Source: Planococcus liqunii
GTDB lineage: Bacteria; Bacillota; Bacilli; Bacillales_A; Planococcaceae
Assembly: GCF_030413595.1 (NCBI RefSeq)
Contig: NZ_CP129238.1
Location: forward strand, 2,976,001 to 3,040,000
DNA length: 64,000 nucleotides
Direction of reading: 5' to 3'
The notes under the pieces are model-generated. The model worked only from the letters and a program-made list of their open reading frames with translations. It was not told the origin of the DNA and did not search any database. Position 1 is the stretch's first letter, and each line of letters starts with the position of its first letter. Positions 44,164-53,880 of the stretch are shown in pieces. The translations under genes were made by a program, and so were the position numbers.

Positions 44164-45514
44164 CTTTCTTCAACTCCTTCAATCCATTTTTGTTTGCTGG
44201 CGCTCTTCCTACAGAATAATATTCAACTCCTGCTTCTTCCATTCTTTCAACATTATGAAGGTTTCGACCGTCATAAACTAAAGGAGTTCTCATCAACATT
44301 TTAAAGGCTACCGGCTGCACTGCTTTTACTTCTCCCCATTCAGTAAAGATAAAGCATACATTCGCATCTTCCAAAGCCGCTTCTGCATTTTGCACATAAG
44401 TGATAGTCCCTCTGCCATTTGATCCTTCCGGATAAAGCTTGGCAAAGTTATCTTTCCCAACTGGATCGAATGCATAAATATCTGCGCCTTGCGCCAATAA
44501 TAAAGGGACATTCTCAAGTGATGGTGCTTCTCTTAAATCGTCTGTTCCAGGTTTAAAAGTTAATCCTAGCACAGCCACTTTAAGACCGTTAAAAGTAATC
44601 AATCTATTGCTAGCTTTCTTATACAACAAAGTCTTTTGGTCTTTGTTTACATCAATTGCAGCTTTAATCGTTTTCAATTCATAGCCGTTTTGAGTCGCTA
44701 AATAGTCCAATGCTTTCGTGTCTTTAGGGAAACAAGACCCACCATAACCAATACCAGCATTCAAGAATTTACTTCCAATACGATCATCAAAGCTCATGCC
44801 CTGAGCTACATCTTGGACATCCGCTCCAACTAACTCACATAGGTTAGCAATATCATTCATATAAGAAATCTTTAGTGCAAGGAAGTCGTTAGATGCATAT
44901 TTTATCATTTCAGCTGAACGTCTATTTACTGCTACAATTGGTAAATTGAATGGTTCATAGATTTTCTTTAAAAGATTTTTCGCCCATTCGCTTTCAGTAC
45001 CAATAATAATACGTTTTGCGTATAAAGTATCATGCACGGCGGAGCCTTGAGCCAAAAATTCAGGGTTAGAAGCCACTTCTACTCTTACATCATTTACTAA
45101 GAAATCATTGATAAACTGTTCAACCTTGTCATTCGTACCAACAGGAACTGTTGATTTAACTACAATTAAACAATCTTTCTCTACATTCTCAGCAATTTGT
45201 CTTGCAACGGTAGCTATGTATGAGAGATTTGCTGAACCATCTTCATTTTCAGGCGTACCGACTCCTATAAATACTGCATCCGCTTCTTTATAAGCAGCCT
45301 TAAAATCGGTAGTATAATCAATTCTTCCAGCTGCATAATTTTTTCGCATTAAATCTTTTAAATCTTTTTCATAAATCGGTGAAATCCCGGCTCTCATCGC
45401 CTTAACTTTATTTTCATCTATATCAACACAAAGGACTTGATGCCCCATTTCTGCAAAACAAACACCAGCTACTAAACCGACATAACCAGTTCCTGCTACA
45501 GTTATATTAGTCAT
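44135..45514 (-). CDS. ugd: UDP-glucose 6-dehydrogenase (long, TuaD type)
   Basis: The 459-aa protein has GTGYVGLVAGVCFAE (8-22), KSTVPVGTN, and the catalytic Cys261 in GIGYGGSCFPKDT, plus the C-terminal LGLTFKPGTDDLREAPS. It makes UDP-GlcA from UDP-glucose. It belongs to the TuaD/YwqF class, unlike the 388-aa enzyme of locus 1. Its gene lies four bases after the flippase gene and overlaps the epimerase gene, so the pair forms a UDP-GalA module. Confidence 0.95.
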   Translation of the reverse strand: MTNITVAGTGYVGLVAGVCFAEMGHQVLCVDIDENKVKAMRAGISPIYEKDLKDLMRKNYAAGRIDYTTDFKAAYKEADAVFIGVGTPENEDGSANLSYIATVARQIAENVEKDCLIVVKSTVPVGTNDKVEQFINDFLVNDVRVEVASNPEFLAQGSAVHDTLYAKRIIIGTESEWAKNLLKKIYEPFNLPIVAVNRRSAEMIKYASNDFLALKISYMNDIANLCELVGADVQDVAQGMSFDDRIGSKFLNAGIGYGGSCFPKDTKALDYLATQNGYELKTIKAAIDVNKDQKTLLYKKASNRLITFNGLKVAVLGLTFKPGTDDLREAPSLENVPLLLAQGADIYAFDPVGKDNFAKLYPEGSNGRGTITYVQNAEAALEDANVCFIFTEWGEVKAVQPVAFKMLMRTPLVYDGRNLHNVERMEEAGVEYYSVGRAPANKNGLKELKKVAVQSSKSW

Positions 45515-45518
45515 ATAC

Positions 45519-47069
45519 TCACCTTCTTGTCTTTTGAATTATTTTCTTCATCGTGTCTTTAAATAATTTTTTCTCAAAATAGTTTAATGAAATAATCCAC
45601 ATTAAAATAAAATAAATAGCAACTATGATAAATACCTTTAATGAAAAGATTGAAACATTACTAATTGTTATAAAACTGTTACCTATAAAACCTAATATCA
45701 AAGTTAGAATAAAAGGCATAGACATTTTAAAATGACATTCTATAAAAAATTTAATAATATTTATTTTTAAAACTTTGTAATAGACGATATTCATAGCAAT
45801 TACGTACCCCAATATGCTCGCAACAGAAATTGAGAATGCTGCTCCAATTGCCCCCCACCTCTCAGCAAAAATTAGCAACATAATTAGACTAACAATGCCA
45901 GTGCCTATAGTAACTATAGCTCTATACTTTATATTATTAGTAGCGATTAAAGTAGTTCTTGCTATTTCTTGAGTTAGTGTAACTAATGAAGGAATTAACA
46001 TTAATAAAGCAACGTAATATGAGCTTTTAAAATTGTCTCCTAACCATAGTTCTATAAATTCTTTTCCTAAAACTATATACCCGACTACTAATAATCCAAC
46101 TATAAAAAATTGAATTCTCCCTATTTTAATCATTAGTTTTTCTAATTCTTCTTTTTGATTATCACTTACTAAAATTCTACTTATTTTCGGCAAGAATAAA
46201 CCATTGAGAGCATTTGCCACTGTGTAAGTATATCCTTCTATTAATGAGCCAATGGCAAAAATTGAAATTTGAATAGTACCAGAAAAAGCTCCTAAAACCG
46301 GAGAAGTAATATTTATAATAAATCTACTTGCTATTAGTATTATTGAATCCCACATGGCAAAGTTAAAAATTTCTTTTAATAAAGCCTTATTTTTATAATT
46401 AAAATCAGTTTTTAACATCCTATGTTTTTTCAAATAAAAATACTTTATAATTATCACAAATATTCCAACTAAAGCATTTACGGCAACCAATGCATAAAGT
46501 TTATATCCTAATAAAAGAACAATAACCATCATAAATATGGTTAAAAGCTTTAAGGTTATATCGCATAATTTTATAAATACAAATCTTTCATAGGAAATTA
46601 AAATGCCATTAAACGCTGTGAAAGGAAATGAGACTATACTAAAAAGTCCTACCATAATATATACAAGTTTTATTTTTTCAAGTTGATCACTTGTAAAATT
46701 ACTATATAAAATATCCAATAAGAAATAGACTACTAACAAAATGATAAATAATATTGAATCTAATATTAAATAAAGTTTGAATATAATACCTAGGAGCCTT
46801 TCTATTTCCTCTCTTTTATTATTAGCCAAATAATTTGAAATGAACTTTGATATAGCAGCTCCTAATCCGAAATCCATAACAAAAAAACCTATAAGGGACA
46901 TGCCTAATGTGTATATTCCATAATCTGATTGGCCAATTACGCTAATCATCCAAGGCGTATATATTAATCCTGCTACAACATTTAAAAATATGGCAAGATA
47001 GGAAATTATAGCTCCTATTTTGATTTGTTTAGAGCTATTATTTTCATTAAGTATTTTAAAGCTCACCAT
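45519..47069 (-). CDS. Wzx-type oligosaccharide flippase
   Basis: The ~516-aa protein has about 12-14 membrane helices and typical MOP/PST features (YTPWMISVIGQSDYGIYTLG near the N-terminus, LGAAISKFISNYLANNK). It should flip the undecaprenyl-linked repeat unit to the outer face. ATG 47069 is used; a GTG two codons earlier overlaps the AGGTGGA site. AT-rich codons. Confidence 0.9.
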   Translation of the reverse strand: MVSFKILNENNSSKQIKIGAIISYLAIFLNVVAGLIYTPWMISVIGQSDYGIYTLGMSLIGFFVMDFGLGAAISKFISNYLANNKREEIERLLGIIFKLYLILDSILFIILLVVYFLLDILYSNFTSDQLEKIKLVYIMVGLFSIVSFPFTAFNGILISYERFVFIKLCDITLKLLTIFMMVIVLLLGYKLYALVAVNALVGIFVIIIKYFYLKKHRMLKTDFNYKNKALLKEIFNFAMWDSIILIASRFIINITSPVLGAFSGTIQISIFAIGSLIEGYTYTVANALNGLFLPKISRILVSDNQKEELEKLMIKIGRIQFFIVGLLVVGYIVLGKEFIELWLGDNFKSSYYVALLMLIPSLVTLTQEIARTTLIATNNIKYRAIVTIGTGIVSLIMLLIFAERWGAIGAAFSISVASILGYVIAMNIVYYKVLKINIIKFFIECHFKMSMPFILTLILGFIGNSFITISNVSIFSLKVFIIVAIYFILMWIISLNYFEKKLFKDTMKKIIQKTRR

Positions 47070-47126
47070 ATCCACCTATCTTACTTTATTATATTTTAAA
47101 TTCACACACTAATTCTCATCGCAATT

Positions 47127-48104
47127 CTACTTTTTTGATAAAAAATTTAAGACTTTATTCTTTCCTCTTTTTAAAATATGCGGATGTAATTTCGCGTCTA
47201 CCTTTTTATCATATTCTATATTTTGAATCATGTATTTAGGATGTTTTAAAGGAAAGGTAATTTCATATCTGTCATTAAAAAAGAATTGTAAATCTTCTTT
47301 TTTCTTTCTCTTCTTGCTAACGTATGTTGGGGCATGAGTTGCCCCCTCACCTACTCCAATGTTTGTGATTAGATTCTTAGCAGGAATAATTGATAATTGA
47401 TTGTTTAAATACCTAGTAGCTTGCCATTGAACATCCCAATAACTTATGTTCTTTCCTTCTTTAATTAAGGCATTAGTTTTTTTGAAAATTTCAATTTCTT
47501 TCAATCCTTTTTTTCCACTATCTCTTTCTAATTTCATAGACAATTTTTTTAATACTTCATTGTCTTTTACAAAATCTAAATTATAATCCATATTACTCCA
47601 ACACCTTCTCCAACTGGCCCATCCCCAATTAGTTCCTGAAAATCCATAAAAATATGAATCCCTACAATCTGTTGTTTCCAGCTCCATATTCATACCAGTG
47701 ATTAAAAATATTCTATTATCATTTAAATATTTTTCTAATAGTTCACTACAGAAATAAAAAAAGGATTGGCTTGGAATACAGTCGTCTTCTAAAATAATAG
47801 CGCGGTCTACCTTACTAAATACCCAGTCAATTCCAGTAAAAGGTCTTACTCCACAACCTAAATTTTTCTCAGAATAATTTTTATATACTTCACATTCCCA
47901 GTCGATATCTTCAACTATTTCAAGGCATTTTTCAATATTTTTCTTGTCATTAATATTATCTTCCCTTGCACCGTCTTGGATTAAAAATAGTTTTGATGGT
48001 CTAGCAATTTTAATTTCATTAAATACCTTTTCCAATGTATGCGGGCGATTAAAAAAAATTAAAGCAACTGGAGCAATTTTATTAGTTTCAAATTTACTTT
48101 CCAA
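47127..48104 (-). CDS. GT2/GT-A type glycosyltransferase
   Basis: The 325-aa product begins VALIFFNRPHTLEKVF and contains RAIILEDDCIPSQSFF, whose EDD serves as the DXD metal motif, and FSGTNWGWASWRRCWSNMD, a conserved block of this nucleotide-diphospho-sugar transferase group. It probably adds a sugar to the locus 2 repeat unit. Start TTG 48104 follows GGAGAG and overlaps the 3' end of the upstream GT4 gene. Specificity unknown. Confidence 0.8.
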   Translation of the reverse strand: MESKFETNKIAPVALIFFNRPHTLEKVFNEIKIARPSKLFLIQDGAREDNINDKKNIEKCLEIVEDIDWECEVYKNYSEKNLGCGVRPFTGIDWVFSKVDRAIILEDDCIPSQSFFYFCSELLEKYLNDNRIFLITGMNMELETTDCRDSYFYGFSGTNWGWASWRRCWSNMDYNLDFVKDNEVLKKLSMKLERDSGKKGLKEIEIFKKTNALIKEGKNISYWDVQWQATRYLNNQLSIIPAKNLITNIGVGEGATHAPTYVSKKRKKKEDLQFFFNDRYEITFPLKHPKYMIQNIEYDKKVDAKLHPHILKRGKNKVLNFLSKK

Positions 48105-49233
48105 TTAATATTCTCTCCATTCTGTTTATTGATTGCTTGAATACGTACTCTTGTTTTTTTATTTCTGCTTGTTTCTTGTAATGATTCAATAAACTTTTAT
48201 CTAGTAATAATTTTTTCATACCCTCGTACAAAGCTATTTCATCATTTTCTACATACAAGCCAAACTCTCCATTCTTTATTACTTCACCTACCCCTACCGC
48301 TTTTGCAGCAATTACAGGTGTATCTAGGACAAATGCTTCTACTATTACGGAACAATATCCCTCAACTTTTGAAGATACTACTAAAGAATCGGCATTTTTA
48401 ATATACGGATATGGATTTTTTATATATCCTAAAAGTTGTACTGCATTATTTAAATTTAATTCATTGATTAATTCAGCTAAAAACTTTCTTTCTGGACCTT
48501 CTCCAATAATAATTAGTTTAAAGTTTTTACATTGATCATCTGCATTCAATAGATGCATCGAACGAATTAAAAGATCGAACCCTTTTTGTTTTACTAATCT
48601 TCCTACTGCAATATAGTAAAATGTTTCTTCATTCATTTTGACTAAATTATTATTTTTATTTAAACTTCCTAACTTCTGAATACTCTCTGAGTCGATCGGA
48701 TTAATGCAAACTCTAGGAATTTTATTAATTTTAAAACGCTTTTCAAAACCTCTCTTAGTTCCTTCGGATACACAAATAATTTCATCAAATTGTTCGTAGC
48801 AAAACTTTTGTTCCTCAATATTAGTAAAACAATAATCGCTATCAAGGTATTTAGATAAATCCGTATGAACCCAAGCTATCCTTCTAGATTGATTTTGATT
48901 CGAACCAGAAATTATTTTTGTCGGTAGGCCTTCTAAGAACGCTACTTCGATATCATAGGTATCTTTTATAAAAAATTTATAAAGCATTTTTGATGAAAAA
49001 ATTTTTGATAATACTTTATATAAAAGTCCATTTATATATTTGTTTTTAAAAGTAAATAGTTGACGATAATCAATACGATTGGACAATTCATCTGCTAATA
49101 CATTTGAAGAAAAAACTGTTATTAAACTTACATTGAACTTTTCATAATCAATGTTATTTAATAAATTTATCAAGACTTTTTCAGCCCCACCTACGGACAA
49201 GCTATTAATTAAAAACAAGACATTTTTTTTCAT
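48094..49233 (-). CDS. Glycosyltransferase family 4
   Basis: The 379-aa protein has the GT-B fold: LINSLSVGGAEKVLINLL at the N-terminus, IAVGRLVKQKGFDLLIRS at the start of the second domain, and PYIKNADSLVVSSKVEGYCSV with the E-G-x7-E type region (VIVEAFVLDTPVIA). ATG 49233 is chosen because GAAGGAG precedes it; the longer start at 49260 overlaps the upstream gene. Retaining mechanism expected. Donor unknown. Confidence 0.9.
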   Translation of the reverse strand: MKKNVLFLINSLSVGGAEKVLINLLNNIDYEKFNVSLITVFSSNVLADELSNRIDYRQLFTFKNKYINGLLYKVLSKIFSSKMLYKFFIKDTYDIEVAFLEGLPTKIISGSNQNQSRRIAWVHTDLSKYLDSDYCFTNIEEQKFCYEQFDEIICVSEGTKRGFEKRFKINKIPRVCINPIDSESIQKLGSLNKNNNLVKMNEETFYYIAVGRLVKQKGFDLLIRSMHLLNADDQCKNFKLIIIGEGPERKFLAELINELNLNNAVQLLGYIKNPYPYIKNADSLVVSSKVEGYCSVIVEAFVLDTPVIAAKAVGVGEVIKNGEFGLYVENDEIALYEGMKKLLLDKSLLNHYKKQAEIKKQEYVFKQSINRMERILIGK

Positions 49234-49250
49234 TTTTTCTCCTTCTTTTC

Positions 49251-50327
49251 TTAATCCCAATAAAATTTGTAATTGTCAATTTGTAAAGTCCCGTCAGGAG
49301 TCGATAAAAGGAATTGAATTAAAGGTAAAATGATGCAAGCCAAAACACCTATAAATTTAAAATTTTTATCTTTTATAATTTTTATCATATTTGGTATAAG
49401 CAATATATTAAAAGTAACAAAATAGAAAGATAATCTACCTATAATATTTGAATTCAACGATAAAATGACAGTAAATGCATTTAAACATGATAGCAAAAAT
49501 AGAAGAGAATATATTTTTCGTTCTTTTTCTTTTAGATTCTTTACATTCTCCCATAGTATTAAACATACTAGCGGAATTAAGATAGCTATTAATACAATCA
49601 TTGGGTTAACAGGGTATGCTTCAGATAGTACATCATATCTTGCTGTATATCGCTCAGGCATGAAAAATTCAATTAAAGGAGTTAAATTTTCTCTAAATAG
49701 CAAAGTTGAAATTACAATACCTAAAATAACACTTCCATTTTTTCGATTAATTACGATATTTCTTAAAAAGTAAACTGGAAAAAAAACAATAGCTGAATTA
49801 TGAAAGGTAAAGGCTAGAAGAATTAAAAATGAAAATATAAAAAATTTTTTCTTAATAATATATTGAAAAGCAAATAGAATAATTCCCACTGCTAAAGTTT
49901 GCCGTATGCCGGACATTGACATTGTAAAAAGACCTATAGTTAGGTGTAAAAAAAAACTTAAAAAAATATATTTTGAATACTTAAAATAAAATACCGAAAA
50001 AGCTAATACAATTAAGAAACTTGTTATCAATAAATATCCCTGTTCATTAATATAGAAATTTTTCAAGATGATGTTAAAAGCTTCAAATCCCCACTCAGAA
50101 TTTTTTAGCAGCTCGTAATAGGAATAAAAGGACGAATTATTATAAGTTGAAAGATACTGCATAATATCACTTCCAACAGTAGAATGTCTCAATCCCATTA
50201 ATAAAAACAAAGAGAATCCGTATAGAAGCGCCTCATAAAATCTCTTATGTGGATCATTGCTTTTAACAACTCTTAAAATGAAATAAAAATAAATCCAAAG
50301 TAAAATTAGTAAAAGATATGCTATCAC
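49251..50327 (-). CDS. EpsG/Wzy-like polysaccharide polymerase
   Basis: The 358-aa protein has about 10 membrane helices. GLRHSTVGSDIMQYLSTY after the second helix and MSMSGIRQTLAVGIILFAF match the EpsG family, the Gram-positive form of Wzy polymerase. It would join repeat units on the outer face. GTG 50327 overlaps the stop of the upstream GT4 gene by four bases. With the Wzx upstream-downstream context this completes a Wzx/Wzy pathway. Confidence 0.85.
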   Translation of the reverse strand: MIAYLLLILLWIYFYFILRVVKSNDPHKRFYEALLYGFSLFLLMGLRHSTVGSDIMQYLSTYNNSSFYSYYELLKNSEWGFEAFNIILKNFYINEQGYLLITSFLIVLAFSVFYFKYSKYIFLSFFLHLTIGLFTMSMSGIRQTLAVGIILFAFQYIIKKKFFIFSFLILLAFTFHNSAIVFFPVYFLRNIVINRKNGSVILGIVISTLLFRENLTPLIEFFMPERYTARYDVLSEAYPVNPMIVLIAILIPLVCLILWENVKNLKEKERKIYSLLFLLSCLNAFTVILSLNSNIIGRLSFYFVTFNILLIPNMIKIIKDKNFKFIGVLACIILPLIQFLLSTPDGTLQIDNYKFYWD

Positions 50328-51613
50328 ATTAATATGTTCTCCTTTAACTTAGTAATTGCATGTACTTCAATCACGTTTTTATATGTACTTATAATTTCAT
50401 TTATTATCTTTTCTTTAGAATACTGAATACGAGCACGCTGCATAGCACCTTCGCTTAAATTTGTGGCTAATTCATCACTCTTTAGAATTCTTTTTATTTG
50501 CCAAGCCATTTGTTCTATATCTCCAAAACGATAAAATAGCGCCTCTTTTTCATCACTAACTAAGCTAGAAATACCTCCTACGTAAGATGTGACAATAGGA
50601 GTTCCAATGACCATAGCTTCTCCTAAAGTGTTAGAACTGTTTTCAATACTTGAACCTAAGACATATACATGTGCCTTTAAGAACTCTTGTTGCATACTCT
50701 CTTCGTTTAAGTTGCCGGTAAAACTAATTCTCTCCCATAAACCAAGTGAAGAGATTAAATCATGTAAATACTTATTGTAACCAGTAAGATTTTTAGTTTT
50801 CCCAAGATCTGAACCAACTATTCGAAGTTTTAAACTTGGAAAATCATTTACTAGTAAAGCTGCACATTCTATTATTTTATGTGCTCCTTTAATCGGATTG
50901 GCGTATCCTCCAGCGCAAAACAATGTGATTCTGTCTACATTATCTATTTTCCATCTATTATTAAAAAATGAATCTCTTATAATTTCTTGAATTGAAAAAT
51001 AATTAACATTAGAATTGTAAAAAAAAGTATGGGCTTTGTCCCATTCGGTTCTACCAATTACATACTTACTTGATTTCAGTTGCTGAATTTCTGAATGTGA
51101 TCGATACTTATTTCTTTTATATCTTAAAAAAAGCGGGAAAAATTTCAAAATTTCATTTGGTAGAATAACTCTTTTGAATTTAGAAAACTCTATACCCCCA
51201 AAATAATACTGCTTCTTATTCACTTGAGAAATAAGTCCTTGAATTGAAAGAATTACTGGTATGTTCTCTATTTCTAAATAAGCTTGACTATATGCAAACT
51301 CACTTCCATGAAGATGGATAATATCTGGTTTTATGTTTTTTATAATATTATTCATACAAAATATATAGGAAGTGGTAGGTTTAAAAAACTTGTCTTTATT
51401 ACTAGTCGGAATAGTGTGATATACAATCCCATTGATATTAATATTTTGTAAAAATTTTTTTTTAGACGGACATAGTACATGAATTTCAATATTTTCACTT
51501 TTTGAAAGCTCTTTAACAGTTTGAACTAGCCAAGAGCCGCTAAACGATTTTTTTTCTTTTAAAAACTCAGCTAAATCTGGCAAATAATGGTTAGTAACCC
51601 ATAACACTTTCAT
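50324..51613 (-). CDS. Glycosyltransferase family 4
   Basis: The 429-aa GT-B protein has VLWVTNHYLPD at the N-terminus, HLHGSEFAYSQAYL, CAGGYANPIKGAHKIIE at the domain junction, and HVYVLGSSIENSSNTLGEAM with the E-x7-E motif. AGAGGAGA precedes the ATG. It probably adds one sugar to the repeat unit. It lies 12 bases downstream of the capG-like gene. Confidence 0.9.
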   Translation of the reverse strand: MKVLWVTNHYLPDLAEFLKEKKSFSGSWLVQTVKELSKSENIEIHVLCPSKKKFLQNININGIVYHTIPTSNKDKFFKPTTSYIFCMNNIIKNIKPDIIHLHGSEFAYSQAYLEIENIPVILSIQGLISQVNKKQYYFGGIEFSKFKRVILPNEILKFFPLFLRYKRNKYRSHSEIQQLKSSKYVIGRTEWDKAHTFFYNSNVNYFSIQEIIRDSFFNNRWKIDNVDRITLFCAGGYANPIKGAHKIIECAALLVNDFPSLKLRIVGSDLGKTKNLTGYNKYLHDLISSLGLWERISFTGNLNEESMQQEFLKAHVYVLGSSIENSSNTLGEAMVIGTPIVTSYVGGISSLVSDEKEALFYRFGDIEQMAWQIKRILKSDELATNLSEGAMQRARIQYSKEKIINEIISTYKNVIEVHAITKLKENILM

Positions 51614-51625
51614 ATTCTTCTCCTC

Positions 51626-52765
51626 TTATTTTCTATTTAAATCTTTTTTCCATACATTTTTATTAATATAATCTGTATAAGAAATAATTATTCTTAGAAT
51701 TTTTTCTGAAACGTTAGTCATGCTATAATCTTCAACTTTTCTCAAAGAATATTCTTTTTGAGTCTCTAAAATCTCTAATCCCTGTAATACTCTTTCTTTC
51801 CCCAACCCAACCATCATCACAGAAGCCTCTTCCATCGCCTCTGGGCGCTCATGAGCCTGTCTAATATTAAGCGCCCTAAACCCAAGAATAGAAGACTCTT
51901 CACTAATTGTTCCACTATCACTAAGAACAGCTTTTGATTTCATTTGCAATTTCACATAATCATTAAACCCTAAAGGCTTCATCGTTTTGATCAATGAATT
52001 AAACTTAATACCTTTTGCATCAATCATTTTTTGTGTTCTAGGATGAGTACTCATAATTATTGGCATTTCGTACTTTTCTGCAATCGCATTTAAACTATCA
52101 CATAGATCCAAGAAGTTCTTTTCAGAGCTAATATTTTCTTCTCGATGCGCTGATACGACGAAATACTTATCTTTTTCAAGATTCAGCTTTTCAACAATAT
52201 TTGATTTCTCAATATCCCCTTTTCTCGAATTGAGAACTTCAAACATAGGGCTACCCGTTTTAATGATACGATCTGCTGGCAACCCTTCTCTTAATAGATA
52301 TTCTCTAGCGATATCACTGTATGTTAGATTGATATCCGCTGTATGATCAACAATTTTCCGGTTCGTTTCTTCTGGAACACGCTGATCAAAGCAGCGATTT
52401 CCCGCTTCCATATGGAAGATCGGAATTTGTCTTCTTTTCGCTGCAATGGCACATAGGCAGCTGTTTGTGTCTCCTAGAACAAGCAATGCTTCTGGATTAA
52501 CTTCTTCTAAAATCGGATCAATTTTTACGAGGATATTGCCAATAGTTTCAACAGCAGTGCCGTTTGCAGCATTTAAAAAGTAGTCCGGCTTTCTGAGATT
52601 AAAATCTTCGAAGAACACTTCGTTTAATTCGTAGTCGTAATTCTGGCCTGTATGTACAAGTATATGTTCTATTGCATTTGATTCTTCTAATTTGTTAATG
52701 ACTGCTGATAGTCTGATAATTTCTGGTCTGGTACCTACAACAGTCATTACTTTTAATTTCTTCAT
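51626..52765 (-). CDS. capG: UDP-sugar 2-epimerase, CapG type (UDP-L-FucNAc synthesis)
   Basis: The 379-aa protein belongs to the non-hydrolysing UDP-GlcNAc 2-epimerase family (VVGTRPEIIRLSAVI at the start, HMEAGNRCFDQRVPEETNRK, SDSGTISEES). Its position directly after capE- and capF-like genes identifies it as the CapG-type enzyme that completes UDP-L-FucNAc. The third codon ATG (52765) is preferred because GGAGGT abuts the earlier ATG at 52771. Confidence 0.9.
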   Translation of the reverse strand: MKKLKVMTVVGTRPEIIRLSAVINKLEESNAIEHILVHTGQNYDYELNEVFFEDFNLRKPDYFLNAANGTAVETIGNILVKIDPILEEVNPEALLVLGDTNSCLCAIAAKRRQIPIFHMEAGNRCFDQRVPEETNRKIVDHTADINLTYSDIAREYLLREGLPADRIIKTGSPMFEVLNSRKGDIEKSNIVEKLNLEKDKYFVVSAHREENISSEKNFLDLCDSLNAIAEKYEMPIIMSTHPRTQKMIDAKGIKFNSLIKTMKPLGFNDYVKLQMKSKAVLSDSGTISEESSILGFRALNIRQAHERPEAMEEASVMMVGLGKERVLQGLEILETQKEYSLRKVEDYSMTNVSEKILRIIISYTDYINKNVWKKDLNRK

Positions 52766-52767
52766 CT

Positions 52768-53880
52768 TCATACCTCCAAATAATGGGTGTCTGGCTTCTC
52801 TGGATCAAAGCTTTCATTTACCCACATCACTGTAACCAAGTCTGTTTCGCCTACATTCACAATCGAATGCGTATAGCCTGTTGGAATATCGACTACCTGC
52901 AGCTTGTCGCCATTCACGTAATATTCGATAATCTCTTTTGAATCGATATTTCTGAATCTAATTAATCCTTGGCCACTTACTACTAAAAATTTCTCGTTTT
53001 TTGTATGATGCCAATGATTACCTTTAGTGATACCAGGTTTAGAAATGTTAACCGAAACCTGGCCGCGATCTGGTGTACGAAGAAATTCAGTAAAGGAACC
53101 TCTGTTATCGACATTCATTTTCAATTCGTATGAAAAGTTATCTTCAGGCAAGAAGCTAAGATATGTACTATACAATTTCTTTGTCAATTCATCGCTCATT
53201 GTTGGCACTGCTAATGAGCTCCTGCTTTCTTTAAAGCTTCTTAAGCGTTCAGCCAAGTCACCTAACTTAAGCTTGTGGGTGACTGGTACAACACAAAGAT
53301 TATCGTTAGTAGTTGGGCTTCCTTTTAAAGCTCTCAAAAACTCTTCAAGCACATCATCAATATAAGCCAGCTCAAGAAGCGCTTCAGGATTGTTTAACTG
53401 AATATCTAAATCTCTCGCTATGTTATAGCAATAAGTAGCTACTACAGTATTGTAATTTGGTTTACTCCATTTGCCGAACAGGTTTGGCAACCGATAAACG
53501 AATACATTAGCGCCAGTCTCTTTAGCATAGGCAAACAATTCGTCTTCCCCAGCTTTCTTGCTCTTGCCATAAGGGTTTTCTTTTTCAGCCTGAATGGAAG
53601 AGGTCATCAGTACAGGAGTTTTATTATCATTTTTCACTAGCAGCTGAAGTAACTGGGAAGTTAATCCTTGATTGCCTTCCATGAATTCACTTTCATTTAG
53701 CGGCCTGTTAACACCAGCTAAATGAAATACGAAGTCACAGTCTTTCGTAAATTCTTCAAGGTCCTCTAAAGAGTTCTCTCTATTGAATAGATACAACTCT
53801 TCGCACCCTTGATTTCTTAACTCTGCAACCAAGTTTTTACCGACAAATCCATTGGCACCTGTCACTAAAACTTTTGTCAT
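52768..53880 (-). CDS. capF: CapF: bifunctional SDR reductase/cupin epimerase (UDP-L-FucNAc synthesis)
   Basis: The 370-aa protein has an N-terminal SDR domain (VTGANGFVGKNLVAEL, SSIQAEKENPYGKSKKAGED with Ser and Tyr-x3-Lys) and a C-terminal cupin domain (about 255-370: ITKGNHWHHTKNEKFLVVSG with metal-binding His residues). This two-domain layout is diagnostic of CapF, which epimerises C3 and reduces C4 of the CapE product. Overlaps capE and capG by four bases each. Confidence 0.95.
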   Translation of the reverse strand: MTKVLVTGANGFVGKNLVAELRNQGCEELYLFNRENSLEDLEEFTKDCDFVFHLAGVNRPLNESEFMEGNQGLTSQLLQLLVKNDNKTPVLMTSSIQAEKENPYGKSKKAGEDELFAYAKETGANVFVYRLPNLFGKWSKPNYNTVVATYCYNIARDLDIQLNNPEALLELAYIDDVLEEFLRALKGSPTTNDNLCVVPVTHKLKLGDLAERLRSFKESRSSLAVPTMSDELTKKLYSTYLSFLPEDNFSYELKMNVDNRGSFTEFLRTPDRGQVSVNISKPGITKGNHWHHTKNEKFLVVSGQGLIRFRNIDSKEIIEYYVNGDKLQVVDIPTGYTHSIVNVGETDLVTVMWVNESFDPEKPDTHYLEV